In this document: in pieces, positions 17,907-27,312 of the stretch
How positions within the stretch are numbered: the first letter of the stretch is position 1
Layout: each line of letters opens with the position of its first letter
NCBI RefSeq assembly: GCF_003725955.1
Contig: NZ_QIBZ01000003.1
Coordinates: 124,001-188,000 of the forward strand
Reading direction: 5' to 3'
From: Slackia isoflavoniconvertens
Lineage (GTDB): Bacteria; Actinomycetota; Coriobacteriia; Coriobacteriales; Eggerthellaceae
Length of the DNA stretch: 64,000 nucleotides
The notes under the pieces: model-generated
Databases searched by the model: none
Seen by the model: only the letters and a program-made list of their open reading frames with translations
Told to the model about the DNA's origin: nothing
Program-made: the position numbers and the translations under genes

Positions 17907-18860
17907 TTAGGCGGTAATGGTAGTACCGGTCAAGCCATTAATTGCATCTTTGGCCTTGTCCAAAGACGTGATGAGGGCTTTACCCTGCGGGTATTCCCCG
18001 ACATACTCAAGGCATGCCTCAACCTTCGGCAACATGGAGCCCGGCGCAAACTGGCCCTGCTCGATGTATTCCTGAGCCTTGGCGGTATCCATCGTGTCGA
18101 TATCGGCCTGCTCGGGAGTGTTGAAGTTGATGGCGACCTTCTCGACAGCGGTGAGAATCACCAGCATGTCGGCCTTGAAGGTGGCAGCCATCATGGCAGC
18201 GGAGCGGTCCTTGTCGATAACGGCAGGAACGCCTTCGTAAGTATCGTTGCGCTCGAACACCGGCACGCCGCCGCCGCCCGTGCAAACAACGATGTAGCCG
18301 TCGTCGAAGAGGTCCTGAATTGCGTCGCTCTCAACGATGCGGCGGGGCTTCGGAGAAGCAACCACCTGACGCCAACCACGGCCGGCATCTTCCTTGAAGG
18401 TGTAGCCGGTCTCGGCAGCCTTAGCCTTGGCCTCTTCCTCAGTCAGGAAGGCACCAACAGGCTTGGTGGGATTCTGGAAAGCCGGATCGTCGGGATACAC
18501 AACGGTCTGCGTAACCACGTTAGCGGTGGAGCGCATGATGCCGCGACGACGAAGCTCGTTCAGAATAGCCTGCGAAAGCTGGTAGCCAATGTAGCCCTGG
18601 CTCATAGCGCCAGCCTCAGGGAAGGGCATTTCAGGCGTTTTTTCGTCATGCTGAGATGCGAAAGCAAACGCGTTGTTGATCATGCCGACCTGAGGGCCGT
18701 TACCGTGAGTGACGATGACGTTGTTGCCTTCAGCAACCATGTCAACGATGCAGGCTGCAGTGTGCTTTACGAGCTCAAGCTGCTCTTGGGGCGTATTGCC
18801 CAGGGCATTGCCGCCCAGCGCGATGACAATACGCTTTCCATCTGACTTAATGTAAGGCAT
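17907..18860 (-). CDS. arcC: Carbamate kinase
   Basis: Makes ATP from carbamoyl phosphate, the energy-yielding step of the arginine deiminase pathway. Residues seen are IVIALGGNALG at the N-terminus, VTHGNGPQVG near 55, SPKPRRIVE, and GGGGVPV-x-ERNDTYEGVPAVIDKDRSAAMMA in the ATP and carbamate site region. Length 317 aa is normal. It starts 17 nt after argF with GGAG upstream. Confidence 0.97.
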   Translation of the reverse strand: MPYIKSDGKRIVIALGGNALGNTPQEQLELVKHTAACIVDMVAEGNNVIVTHGNGPQVGMINNAFAFASQHDEKTPEMPFPEAGAMSQGYIGYQLSQAILNELRRRGIMRSTANVVTQTVVYPDDPAFQNPTKPVGAFLTEEEAKAKAAETGYTFKEDAGRGWRQVVASPKPRRIVESDAIQDLFDDGYIVVCTGGGGVPVFERNDTYEGVPAVIDKDRSAAMMAATFKADMLVILTAVEKVAINFNTPEQADIDTMDTAKAQEYIEQGQFAPGSMLPKVEACLEYVGEYPQGKALITSLDKAKDAINGLTGTTITA

Positions 18861-18876
18861 TGCGAATCTCCTGCTA

Positions 18877-19872
18877 CTACTTCAGGGTGGCGTACATGAC
18901 AGCCTTGATGGTGTGCATACGGTTCTCAGCCTCGTCGAAGACCTTGGACTGCTTCGACTCGAAGACCTCGTCGGTAACTTCCATCTCGGTGATGCCGAAC
19001 TGCTCGGCCTTCTGAGCACCAATCGTGGTGTTGGTGTCGTGGAAAGCAGGCAGGCAGTGCAGGAAGATGGCTTCCGGCTTGGCGAGAGCCATGAGCTCGG
19101 CGGTCACGCGATAAGGCTCGAGCTCCTTGATGCGCTCAGCCCAAACCTCGTCGGGCTCGCCCATGGAGACCCAAACGTCGGTGTAGATAACGTCGGCGTT
19201 GGTGCAGGCTTCCTTGGGATCGTCGGTGAGAAGGATGGTGCAACCGTTCTCAGCAGCGATCGGCTTGCAAGCCTCGACCACGTCGTCGCCAGGCATGCAG
19301 TGCTTCGGGCCGCAAGCCACGAAGTTCATGCCGAGCTTGGAGCACACGACCATCAGGGAGCGAGCAACGTTGTTCTTGCAGTCGCCCATGAAGACGAGAG
19401 TGCGGCCTTTGATGTCGTAGTTGAAGTTCTCCTGGACGGTGAGGATGTCGGCGAGCATCTGGGTGGGATGCCACTCAGTGGTCAGGCCGTTCCATACGGG
19501 CACGCCAGCGTTGGCGGCCAAATCTTCAACGTCAGTCTGGGCAAAGCCGCGGAACTCGATGCCGTCATACATACGGCCGAGAACGCGAGCGGTGTCCTCA
19601 ATGGACTCCTTCTTGCCCATCTGAGAGCTGTTGGGATCAAGATAGGTGACGCCCATGCCCAAATCCATTGCGCCAACTTCGAATGCGCAACGGGTACGGG
19701 TGGAGGTCTTCTGGAAGAGCAGAACGATGTTCTTGCCCTCGAGGTAACGATGCGGAACGCCCGCGCGCTTCATATCTTTGAAGTTCTTGGAGAGCTTCAG
19801 CAGGTATTCGATCTCCTCGGTGGAGAAGTCGAGCAGACGGAGGAACGGACGACCAGAAAGATTAACACCCAT
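18877..19872 (-). CDS. arcB: Ornithine carbamoyltransferase (catabolic)
   Basis: Splits citrulline into ornithine and carbamoyl phosphate in this operon. Signature motifs: [16 protein letters not shown] (carbamoyl phosphate loop, S-x-R-T-R), [51 protein letters not shown] and [10 protein letters not shown]. Length 331 aa is typical. Operon position between arcA and arcC points to a catabolic role; sequence alone does not exclude a biosynthetic one (argF). Confidence 0.96.
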   Translation of the reverse strand: MGVNLSGRPFLRLLDFSTEEIEYLLKLSKNFKDMKRAGVPHRYLEGKNIVLLFQKTSTRTRCAFEVGAMDLGMGVTYLDPNSSQMGKKESIEDTARVLGRMYDGIEFRGFAQTDVEDLAANAGVPVWNGLTTEWHPTQMLADILTVQENFNYDIKGRTLVFMGDCKNNVARSLMVVCSKLGMNFVACGPKHCMPGDDVVEACKPIAAENGCTILLTDDPKEACTNADVIYTDVWVSMGEPDEVWAERIKELEPYRVTAELMALAKPEAIFLHCLPAFHDTNTTIGAQKAEQFGITEMEVTDEVFESKQSKVFDEAENRMHTIKAVMYATLK

Positions 19873-19921
19873 TTTGATTCCTTTCTTGGGTTGAAGGGAA
19901 AATCCCTTCCTTGAGCCTCAT

Positions 19922-19955
19922 GCAGGCCCTGCGACACTCGTATCGCAGGGCCTGC
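19922..19955 (-). other. Hairpin between arcA and arcB
   Basis: Perfect 13-bp arms (GCAGGCCCTGCGA and complement) with an 8-nt loop, in the 132-bp gap. On the minus strand no T-run follows. It probably stabilises the 3' end of an arcA segment or attenuates read-through so that ArcA is made in excess. Confidence 0.65.
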
Positions 19956-20004
19956 TCTTAAGCAGCTAAGCCGCTTAATGACAGAGTTTGATGCGCGCTA
20001 GAAA

Positions 20005-21252
20005 CTAGAGATCTTCGCGCTGGAACGGCATGCTCATGCAACGCGGGCCGCCACGACCACGGGACAGCTCTGCCGAAGGAACAACCAGCAGGTTGAGACC
20101 TTCCTTGTAGAGCACCTCGTTGGTGACGTTGTTGCGCTGATACACGCAAATGGTGCCAGGCTCGACGCACAGGGTGTTCGAACCATCGTTCCACTGCTCG
20201 CGGGCTGCCGCAATGGGATCGCCGCCGCCGCAGGGGATGAGCTTGATGCCGTCGACGCCGGTGGCGTACTCGAGAATCTTCTCAAGGGAGTCAGTATGCT
20301 CCTTGATGTCGACTTCGCCCTCGACTGCGCCCTTGGTCATCTCGTAGACACGCAGGGTGCCCATGATGGCCGGGTGAATGGTGAACTTGTCGACGTCGAT
20401 CTGCGTGAAGACCGTGTCGAGGTGCATGAATGCACGGCTCGCCGGAATGTCGAACGCGAAAATCTTCTCAATCTCGCAGCCCTCGGTCTTCCAGAAGATG
20501 TTCTGGGCCATGAGGTCGATAGCCGCAGCCTGGGTACGCTGGGAGATGCCAACAGCCAGATCGGTGCGAGTGAGGTTGAGCACGTCGCCGCCCTCGGTGT
20601 GGAACGGAGCGTCGCGGCGGAACCACAACGGGGTGCCCTTGTAATCGGGATGGTACTTGAAGATGTACTTGCCGTAGAGCGTCTCACGATTACGGGTGAC
20701 GGAGTACATGCGGTTCAAGTTCACGCCGTTGCCCACGCACGCGAACGGGTCGCGGGTGAAGTACAGGTTCGGCATGGGGTCGATGATCAGGTCGCTCTGC
20801 TTGTCACTGTGATCGCTGACCAGATCGTCAAGGGTGGCGGACGATGCGAGCGGCATGTCGATTTCGCTCTTGGCAACGCCAGCCATCGTCTTCTTCACGA
20901 ATTCCAGGTCGTCCGTGAAGGTGTTCAGATACTCGCGAACGATCGCGGGCATCTTCTGGCCATGAATGCCAGCCTCGGCCAAGTACTGGTCGAGGAACTC
21001 GTCACGAGCACCGGGGTTCGCTGCGAAAGCTTCTGCGACGAGCTTCTCGAGATACAGAACCTCGACGCCCTGCTCGCGAAGAATCTCAGCAAAGCGGTCA
21101 TGCTCTTGCTGGGCGACTTCCAGGTACGGAACGTCGTCAAAGAGCAGACGCTCAAGCTCATCGGGCGGAAGATTGAGCAACTCGTCGCCGGGGCGATGCA
21201 GACACACCTTCTTCAGCTTACCGATTTCGCTCGTTACATGAATACCATTCAT
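20005..21252 (-). CDS. arcA: Arginine deiminase
   Basis: Hydrolyses arginine to citrulline and ammonia (415 aa). Catalytic-site segments are seen: FTRDPFACVGNGVNLNRM, FHTEGGDVLNL (His/Glu/Asp), HLDTVFTQID (His-Asp) and the late loop after SRGRGGPRCMSMP with the nucleophilic Cys. The ATG at 21252 is preceded by AGGAGG at 7 nt; the 27 upstream codons lack a ribosome site. First gene of the operon; the A/T-rich region upstream is the likely control region. Confidence 0.97.
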   Translation of the reverse strand: MNGIHVTSEIGKLKKVCLHRPGDELLNLPPDELERLLFDDVPYLEVAQQEHDRFAEILREQGVEVLYLEKLVAEAFAANPGARDEFLDQYLAEAGIHGQKMPAIVREYLNTFTDDLEFVKKTMAGVAKSEIDMPLASSATLDDLVSDHSDKQSDLIIDPMPNLYFTRDPFACVGNGVNLNRMYSVTRNRETLYGKYIFKYHPDYKGTPLWFRRDAPFHTEGGDVLNLTRTDLAVGISQRTQAAAIDLMAQNIFWKTEGCEIEKIFAFDIPASRAFMHLDTVFTQIDVDKFTIHPAIMGTLRVYEMTKGAVEGEVDIKEHTDSLEKILEYATGVDGIKLIPCGGGDPIAAAREQWNDGSNTLCVEPGTICVYQRNNVTNEVLYKEGLNLLVVPSAELSRGRGGPRCMSMPFQREDL

Positions 21253-21527
21253 ACGAGCCTCCTTTTTCCTCTCTCTTGTCGGTCTTCCCAAAGCCGACAT
21301 CTGCATAATGACACCCAAATTTGGAAAGCGCAAGGACTTTTTTTAAGCTCCTGACCTGGTGTAACACACTTAGTTGTATTCTTGGCTTCTTTTATGCATT
21401 TCAAAACCCTGTCACACGTAGGGTTTGGATAAAAACGCGCTTTTTTGTATATCTTTTTTGAAGATTTATATTGCAGTACCTATCTATTCCTGCAAATCTA
21501 TCGCTTATAGACAAGGATTTACCGTAT

Positions 21528-21550
21528 TATATGCAAATTGTTTGCATATA
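21528..21550. promoter_or_regulatory. Palindrome upstream of arcA
   Basis: TATATGCAAA-TTG-TTTGCATATA: perfect 10-bp arms, 3-bp centre, 276 bp before the arcA start. It sits in the A/T-rich part (21340-21680) of an otherwise gene-free 849-bp gap (21253-22101), with more TATGCAT words near 21392, 21550 and 21602. It does not match the ArgR consensus. A regulator of unknown family probably binds here. Confidence 0.5.
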
Positions 21551-21683
21551 TGCATACCGAATATCGCCCAGAATTGGCTGTTTTGTATAGCATAAGTCAT
21601 TATATGCATTACGATGTATATGAAGGGCATTAATTGCTGAATGATATGAAAACTAATATGTCATGCGCGCATAAAGACGTTTA

Positions 21684-21713
21684 AAAAAAGGCCATTCGCA
21701 GGGAATGGCCTTT
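21684..21713 (-). terminator. Rho-independent terminator on the minus strand
   Basis: An 11-bp perfect stem (AAAGGCCATTC) with a 5-nt loop, followed on the minus strand by a run of seven T. It would end transcripts reading from recR toward arcA. The remaining 21714-22027 has an 8-bp palindrome (ACCCCAAT-N8-ATTGGGGT, 21849-21872) and no convincing gene. Confidence 0.85.
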
Positions 21714-22027
21714 GCCTAGAGCCCGCTTCCCCTCCTATAAGCAGGGCTCTTAGTTCACCGAAGCTTTAAAAGGCTCCGTGTATGAGTGCATTCTACAACG
21801 CCTCGGTTGCTGAAGGGGCGAGATTGCCCCGAAATATCGCCGGTCCCTACCCCAATCGCGAATAATTGGGGTAAAAGCAGTATCAAATAGGAGCCTCGAA
21901 GCCCAACGGCGCCGCCTCGGCAAGCTTCCTCTGCGTCGACAATCAATCGCCGCAAACCGCAAGAGCCCACAAGCGTACAAGATTCCCCAGAGCACGCGGA
22001 GTTTTGGCAAAAGAATCGCAGAATGCA

Positions 22028-22064
22028 AGAAAGCCTTCGCGGTTTCACACCGCGAAGGCTTTCT
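22028..22064 (-). terminator. Terminator of the dnaX-ybaB-recR operon
   Basis: A 16-bp perfect stem (AGAAAGCCTTCGCGGT) with a 5-nt loop, 38 bp past the recR stop. The flanking T-run is weak (TTTCTTGCATT), and a stronger terminator lies 320 bp further on. Confidence 0.8.
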
Positions 22065-22101
22065 GTTCGTGAGTCTATAAATGCGCTGCTTCGATGCCGC
22101 G

Positions 22102-22698
22102 CTACAGCGCGCGGCGGCTTTCAATGGCCCGGCCGAGCGTCACCTCGTCGGCAAATTCAAGATCGCCGCCAACGGGCAGGCCGCTTGCAAGGCGCGTGAC
22201 TTTAATGCCGAGCGGCTTGATAAGGCGCGCCAAATACGCCGCGGTCGTCTCGCCCTCCACATTGGGATTGGTGGCGAACACCACCTCGGCCACGCTCTCG
22301 TCAGACAACCGCGCCATAAGCTCGGTTATGTGCAAATCATCGGGACCAACACCGTCCATGGGGGAAAGAGCGCCGCCAAGCACGTGGTAGAGGCCCGAAT
22401 ACGCTGCAGTTCGCTCAATCGCCGACACGTCGCGAGGCTCGCTCACGACGCATATCGTAGAGGCATCGCGGCTCGCCGAGGCGCACACCTCGCACACATC
22501 GCCTTCCGCGTAATTGAAGCACCGAGAGCAAAAATGCACCGCATCTTTCACTTCGACGATCGCGTCAGCGAGGCGCAACGCGGAGTCGCGCGGAGAATTG
22601 AGCAGCCAGTACGCGATACGCTGGGCACTTTTTGGGCCTACGCCCGGCATGCGCTCAAGCTCGTCGAGCAGCTTTTGGATGGCCGGAGCCGATTCCAC
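22102..22698 (-). CDS. recR: Recombination mediator RecR
   Basis: Ring-forming DNA-repair protein acting with RecF/RecO to load RecA. Seen: N-terminal helix-hairpin-helix ELERMPGVGPKSAQRIAYWLL, a zinc finger CSRCFNYAEGDVCEVC (four Cys), and a Toprim domain starting at ICVVSEPRDVSAIE with the conserved LGGALSPMDGVGPDDL. Length 198 aa is normal. It follows ybaB and dnaX, a gene order found in many bacteria. Confidence 0.97.
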   Translation of the reverse strand: MESAPAIQKLLDELERMPGVGPKSAQRIAYWLLNSPRDSALRLADAIVEVKDAVHFCSRCFNYAEGDVCEVCASASRDASTICVVSEPRDVSAIERTAAYSGLYHVLGGALSPMDGVGPDDLHITELMARLSDESVAEVVFATNPNVEGETTAAYLARLIKPLGIKVTRLASGLPVGGDLEFADEVTLGRAIESRRAL

Positions 22699-22711
22699 GA
22701 ATAACGCCCGC

Positions 22712-23020
22712 TTACATCAAGCCGGGGATATTCATGCCGCCCGTGGCCTGGCCAATGCGGGCGGAACCCTGGGCGGAAACAGCGCGCAGAGCCTCGTTCA
22801 CGGCGGCGCACACCATGTCCTGCAGCATGTCGGCATCTTCGGGGTCGATCGCGGCGGGATCGATGGTGATGGACTGCACCGTCATATCGCCCTGGGCGAC
22901 AACCTTCACCATGCCGCCGCCGGCGGTGGCCTCGGCGGTCATCGTTTTGATTTCTTCCTGGGCCTTCGCAAGCTCGGCCTGCATCTTCTGCGCCTGGCGC
23001 ATCATTTGCTTCATATCCAT
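22712..23020 (-). CDS. YbaB/EbfC nucleoid-associated protein
   Basis: A 102-aa DNA-binding protein of the YbaB/EbfC family: starts MDMKQMMRQAQKMQAELAKAQEEI (helix that forms the tweezer-like dimer) and continues with GGGMVKVVAQGDMTVQSITIDPAAIDPEDADMLQDMV, the family signature. It sits between dnaX and recR. AAAGGAGAAACGTTC precedes the ATG. Confidence 0.96.
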   Translation of the reverse strand: MDMKQMMRQAQKMQAELAKAQEEIKTMTAEATAGGGMVKVVAQGDMTVQSITIDPAAIDPEDADMLQDMVCAAVNEALRAVSAQGSARIGQATGGMNIPGLM

Positions 23021-23131
23021 GAACGTTTCTCCTTTTGATACACGCCACGCTGCCGCGGCGATTTCACACTGGCTTGAAAGCCTACCATATTCCGCGCGAA
23101 CGCATTCGCTTGGGAAAGGTTTCGCGCAAGG

Positions 23132-26100
23132 TCATCGCTCTTCTGTAACCTTGTCCATATTCACGCCGAATGACGCGAAAATCTCCTCGACCGACATTTC
23201 GCCCGAAGCTCCAGCGGATGCACCCGCGTATTCGGCGGGCTCGCGGGAGCCCTGCCCGCCACCGATGCCCTGCGGCATCGCGCGATTCGCAAACGGGTTC
23301 GGACGCGAAGGCGGCGCGGGAATGGGCGCGGGCGGTTCAGCGGGAAACTCAGGTTCCGCGACTGGCGCAAGCTGCGACTCAGCCTCCGCTGCTGCAACGG
23401 GCGCGGGCTGAACGGATTGGGCCAAAGACAAGCTGTCGGAAGAAGACTCTCCCTCCCCTTCTTGTCCACCGCCACAGCCCTCGCGCAATGCATCAAGGTC
23501 GCGGCCCTCAAGCAGCTTCGCATCTTGAGGCATTGGCCAGCCTTTGGGCTTCACCATGCCCTTGGCCTTTTTCTTCGGGTCGGGGGCAGAATCGAAGCCA
23601 AGCTCCAGCGCCACAGGGAACGGGTCAACCGGATCGGGGCCCACCACGAGCATCGCATCGCCGAATTCCGCAACCGCCTCGGCGAGCTTGTCGACAGCAG
23701 TTTTGCGCTTCTTCGCGGGCGCGCTTTCAGGCGCGGTCTTCGGCGCCTGGCCAGCGCTCGAAGAAACGGTTGGCTCGGTTGCCCGAGCCGTCGCCTCGGG
23801 CTGCGCTGGCACTCCCCTTCCGATGCCTTCAGGCATTTTCCTTCCTGCGAAGGGATTGTTTTTCGCAGGTTTCGCGAAGACGGCAGGCTCGCTAGGCTGG
23901 GACGCGGCTTCCCGATGCGACGGCGCCCCAACGATTAGGCTCGCATCAGGCTCAGTAAAAGGGGACTGCTCCTCTTCCGGCATGTAGGCAGCGATATCGG
24001 CATCGGTGTACGGCACCACGTCATCTTCCCACGGCGGTGCGGCGACGGCCTGCGGCGCTTGGCGCGAAGGACCGGCCGAATGCACCTGGGCTCGAACCGA
24101 TTGCTGAGCGCGGTGCACAGCAGTCGAAGCAGCCGAAGCAGCCGGAACAGCCGGAGCAGTGGGCGTCGGCGCGGACGCAGATGCGACGGGAGCAGCGCCA
24201 CCGGCCGCAGAACCCTGAGTCACGCGGAACGGAACGGGGCCGCCGAATGATGCGGAAAGCGCCGACTCGATTGCGGCGGTAATGTCGGGTTTCTGGGCGG
24301 CAGAAAACGCGAACGAATTCTCGGGCGAGAATTCGATGGCAATTCCCGACGCATCAGGCTCAGCCACGATACGCGCCGAAAGCAGCAACGCGCCATAAGC
24401 GGCTCGCTGGCGCTTCAAATCGGCAAGCGCGGTTTGCCATCCGCGCTGCAGGGCGGCCGGGTTGGAAAGTTTCGCCTTCACGTCGCTCGACACAACAGCG
24501 GGAGCAGCAGAAACAGCGGCGGGCGCAGCGGGGGCCGCCGTGGCGGAAGCGGCGGCAACAGGAGCAGCGGCAGGCGCCGCAGCGCGCGCTGGTGCCGCAG
24601 CTTGAGCCTGCGGAGCAAAGCCTTGCGACTGCGGCCGATCTTGAGGAACAGCCGTACGTTGGGCGCGGCGACGCTCGAGCTGGGCGCGAAATTCCGCTGC
24701 CTTGTCAACCATGGCAGTACCCTGCGAAGCAGGCTGCGCCGCCGACTGCGTTTGCGCAGGTCGCGGCATGGAACGCTGGAATTGGCTAGCTTGGACGGGC
24801 GACGACGGCGCGGCAGGCTGGGCTGCCGTAGGTTGAACTTGGGCGGGCGACGGGACCACTGCGGGCTGGGCGGTTGCAGCGGGAGCCGCAGTGGGCTGTC
24901 TATACCCTGCATTCGCTGCAGGAGGAACGCTCGCCGGCTGCTGCGCCATGGCGGCAGGCTGAGCTGCAGCAGGTGCTGCAGCCGCGCCCTGCGCCAGCGC
25001 GCGCTCGAGTACTTCGACGCGCGCAGCAAGCGATTCAAGCGTAAGGTCGCTTTGCGGGCGCACCATGCGCGTGAGGCCAATCTCAAACGACAGGCGCGGA
25101 TTGGTCGACGTGCGCAATTCCGTATTCAAATCGCCCAGCACGCGCAAGATATACGCGAGGCGATCGATTCCAAACATTTGAGCCTCGCCCGACATGCGCG
25201 GCAGCGAGCTTTGCGGCGCGTTCACGGCAACCGCCCCATCAGTGAGCGACAGCACATACAAATCGCGCACGTACGCGGCCAAGTCGCGCACGAATCGAGC
25301 CAAGTCGGCGCCCGTTTCCACATATTCGGAAACCCAGGTGAAGCACGCCGCCGCATCGCGCGTGGCAATCGATCGAACAATGCCGCTCATATCGTCGACG
25401 TCGAGCGAGCCCAGAACATCGTTGGCAACTTCCATGGTCACGTTGCCGTCGCCGAACGCGATAAGCTGTTCGAGCATGGTAAGCGCATCGCGCATTCCGC
25501 CCTGGGCGCGATGCGCCACCAAATCAAGGGCGTCGCCTTCGAACTGCACGTCTTCCGCCGTGCACACAGCACCAAGGCGGGCGATGATTTCCTCGTTGCT
25601 CAGACGGTGGAAATCAAAGCGCTGACAGCGCGATTGAATGGTTTCGGGAACTTTTTGAGGATCGGTGGTGCACATGATGAACACCACGTGGCTCGGGGGT
25701 TCTTCGAGCGTTTTCAGCAGCGCGTTAAACGCCGCGATCGAGAGCATGTGAACCTCGTCGATGATATAGACCTTGTAGCGCCCGCGCGTGGGAGCATATT
25801 GAACGCGACCGATAATTTCCTCGCGCACATTATCGACGCCCGTGCGGCTTGCCGCGTCAAGCTCGTAGACATCGGGATGGTTGCCCTCGGCAATGGCGAG
25901 GCACTGTTCGCACGTGCCATCAGGAGCGGGCGTGGGCCCCTTCTCGCACAAAAGCGCCTTGGCGAGCAGACGCGCCGTCGTGGTTTTGCCCGTGCCGCGG
26001 GGGCCGCAGAACATGTAGGCGTGGCCTACTTTGTCTTGCTCGATGGCGTTTTTGAGCGTGCGCTCGATATGGGTTTGGCCCACCACGTCTTCAAACGTTT

Positions 26101-26134
26101 GCGGGCGGTACTTGCGGTATAAGGCTTCCGACAT
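23132..26134 (-). CDS. dnaX: DNA polymerase III subunit gamma/tau
   Basis: Clamp-loader ATPase. Walker A GPRGTGKTTTARLLAKALLC near residue 40, Walker B IIDEVHMLS, and SRC finger of the AAA+ fold are present. The usual zinc site C-x8-C-x2-C-x2-C is here C-x8-D-x2-C-x2-C, so one ligand is changed to Asp. After residue ~380 comes about 600 residues of Ala/Pro/Gln-rich linker with scattered conserved segments, making the protein (1000 aa) much longer than the usual 550-850. ATG at 26134 has GAAGGACC 6 nt upstream. Confidence 0.95.
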   Translation of the reverse strand: MSEALYRKYRPQTFEDVVGQTHIERTLKNAIEQDKVGHAYMFCGPRGTGKTTTARLLAKALLCEKGPTPAPDGTCEQCLAIAEGNHPDVYELDAASRTGVDNVREEIIGRVQYAPTRGRYKVYIIDEVHMLSIAAFNALLKTLEEPPSHVVFIMCTTDPQKVPETIQSRCQRFDFHRLSNEEIIARLGAVCTAEDVQFEGDALDLVAHRAQGGMRDALTMLEQLIAFGDGNVTMEVANDVLGSLDVDDMSGIVRSIATRDAAACFTWVSEYVETGADLARFVRDLAAYVRDLYVLSLTDGAVAVNAPQSSLPRMSGEAQMFGIDRLAYILRVLGDLNTELRTSTNPRLSFEIGLTRMVRPQSDLTLESLAARVEVLERALAQGAAAAPAAAQPAAMAQQPASVPPAANAGYRQPTAAPAATAQPAVVPSPAQVQPTAAQPAAPSSPVQASQFQRSMPRPAQTQSAAQPASQGTAMVDKAAEFRAQLERRRAQRTAVPQDRPQSQGFAPQAQAAAPARAAAPAAAPVAAASATAAPAAPAAVSAAPAVVSSDVKAKLSNPAALQRGWQTALADLKRQRAAYGALLLSARIVAEPDASGIAIEFSPENSFAFSAAQKPDITAAIESALSASFGGPVPFRVTQGSAAGGAAPVASASAPTPTAPAVPAASAASTAVHRAQQSVRAQVHSAGPSRQAPQAVAAPPWEDDVVPYTDADIAAYMPEEEQSPFTEPDASLIVGAPSHREAASQPSEPAVFAKPAKNNPFAGRKMPEGIGRGVPAQPEATARATEPTVSSSAGQAPKTAPESAPAKKRKTAVDKLAEAVAEFGDAMLVVGPDPVDPFPVALELGFDSAPDPKKKAKGMVKPKGWPMPQDAKLLEGRDLDALREGCGGGQEGEGESSSDSLSLAQSVQPAPVAAAEAESQLAPVAEPEFPAEPPAPIPAPPSRPNPFANRAMPQGIGGGQGSREPAEYAGASAGASGEMSVEEIFASFGVNMDKVTEER

Positions 26135-26191
26135 CGCGTAGGTCCTTCGCATTCGTGTGCGGCGCTCGCGGCGCCTTGTGCATTCCGCCCT

Positions 26192-26197
26192 ATTATA
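26192..26197 (-). promoter_or_regulatory. Possible -10 element of dnaX
   Basis: A perfect TATAAT on the minus strand, 58 bp upstream of the dnaX start. The matching -35 region lies inside the preceding terminator hairpin and is not clear. Confidence 0.45.
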
Positions 26198-26199
26198 GA

Positions 26200-26228
26200 A
26201 GAAGCGCCCGGGGTTGCCGGACGCTTCT
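26200..26228 (-). terminator. Terminator after the lipoprotein gene
   Basis: AGAAGCG-x-CCGG and its complement form a stem with one mismatch, about 35 bp past the lipoprotein stop, followed by TTCTATAATA on the minus strand. Confidence 0.6.
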
Positions 26229-26262
26229 GAAAGAGTTCGCCGTATTGATAGAAGCTCGCTCG

Positions 26263-27312
26263 CTAGATTTTCTTCGAGATAGTGCTGCCGCAGGTATAGG
26301 ACGCATCGTCGGTTTGCACCGATGCGTTGTAGACAATCATCCCATTCTCGGTGTACCCATCGCCGCCAGCAAATATGCCTACGACCATCGGTTTGCCGTT
26401 TGAGGCCGTGCCCGTAAGCGTTGCCGTCACGCGATGCTTACCCTCTTCGGTGGGTGCAGAATACAGTGTGCCTTCCACTGTGGCATCGATCGTGACATCG
26501 GTATCGTCGGTAACGCTTCGCAGAGCGGCAGCGGCGGCATGGTTAGAATGCTTGCCGCGCGTCCAAGTAACGTTCGCGGTTACTTCGCCCGTTTTCTCAT
26601 CGAGGCTCACGATGTCGATCTTAGTAAGGCAGCCTCCCTTGTCGGTATCGGCATCGAACTGATCATACGTCGCCACGAGCGGGCTGTAGCTCACGGCGGC
26701 AGAGCTGTTTGCGCTGGCATCGGGCGCCCACGACGTGCCATCGAAGCGATAGACGTACTTTACATCGCCCTGCACACTTTCAAACCATTCGGGCTCGTAC
26801 GCCACCGAAACGGTGCACGTTTGAGCTTCTTCGTCAAAATCGACGTCTTGAATATTTTTCAAATCAGACGAGCTCAACGTGCCCTGGGGGTCATATACGA
26901 TACCCGAAACGGCCTTCGTCGAAGCGTTCGATGTCTCAAAGTTCGGCATATAGGAATCGCCGTCTTTCGCATAGGTTGCCACAACGTCCATCGTGGTGCG
27001 GAAGGCGCTGTTCTCAAACGTCGCCTTGGCATTGAACACATTCGCGCCGTCGTCAGCCACGTGGGAATCGGAAACATCGAACGCAGTAAGCGCGTAATTG
27101 TTGTTGTCAACGTAAGGGCTTTGCACCAAAACGCCATCGGCTATCAGGGATTGCTCGGTCGCCTCAAAATCGCTTTGCACCTGCGACTGCTCAACTTCCA
27201 CCTTCGGAGAAGCGCAGCCGGCAAGGGCAGCAAGCGCGCAGGCCGCAAACGCAATCGCAACAGTGGCACGCAGCCATGAGGCATGGTTCATTTTCAAACG
27301 CTTCATTTGCAT
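26263..27312 (-). CDS. Lipoprotein of unknown function
   Basis: A 349-aa secreted lipoprotein: basic start, hydrophobic stretch and lipobox LAGC (Cys about residue 34), so it should be lipid-anchored on the outer membrane face. The mature part is rich in Asp/Ser/Thr and beta-prone, with no recognised domain. The ATG at 27312 overlaps the stop of the WG-repeat gene (ATGA) with GGAAG upstream; another ATG three codons on is possible. The two genes are one unit and probably act together outside the cell. Confidence 0.7.
   Translation of the reverse strand: MQMKRLKMNHASWLRATVAIAFAACALAALAGCASPKVEVEQSQVQSDFEATEQSLIADGVLVQSPYVDNNNYALTAFDVSDSHVADDGANVFNAKATFENSAFRTTMDVVATYAKDGDSYMPNFETSNASTKAVSGIVYDPQGTLSSSDLKNIQDVDFDEEAQTCTVSVAYEPEWFESVQGDVKYVYRFDGTSWAPDASANSSAAVSYSPLVATYDQFDADTDKGGCLTKIDIVSLDEKTGEVTANVTWTRGKHSNHAAAAALRSVTDDTDVTIDATVEGTLYSAPTEEGKHRVTATLTGTASNGKPMVVGIFAGGDGYTENGMIVYNASVQTDDASYTCGSTISKKI

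Noticed and set aside
21750-22124. 124-aa frame on the minus strand beyond recR
   Set aside because: Includes a terminator stem and ends inside palindromic sequence; Arg/Ser-rich, no ribosome site.
24434-26122. 562-aa frame antisense to dnaX
   Set aside because: Arg/Ser-rich shadow of the Ala/Pro-rich dnaX linker.
23132-26134. Programmed frameshift in dnaX
   Set aside because: No A-AAA-AAG-type slippery run was seen after the ATPase core; the long frame is continuous.
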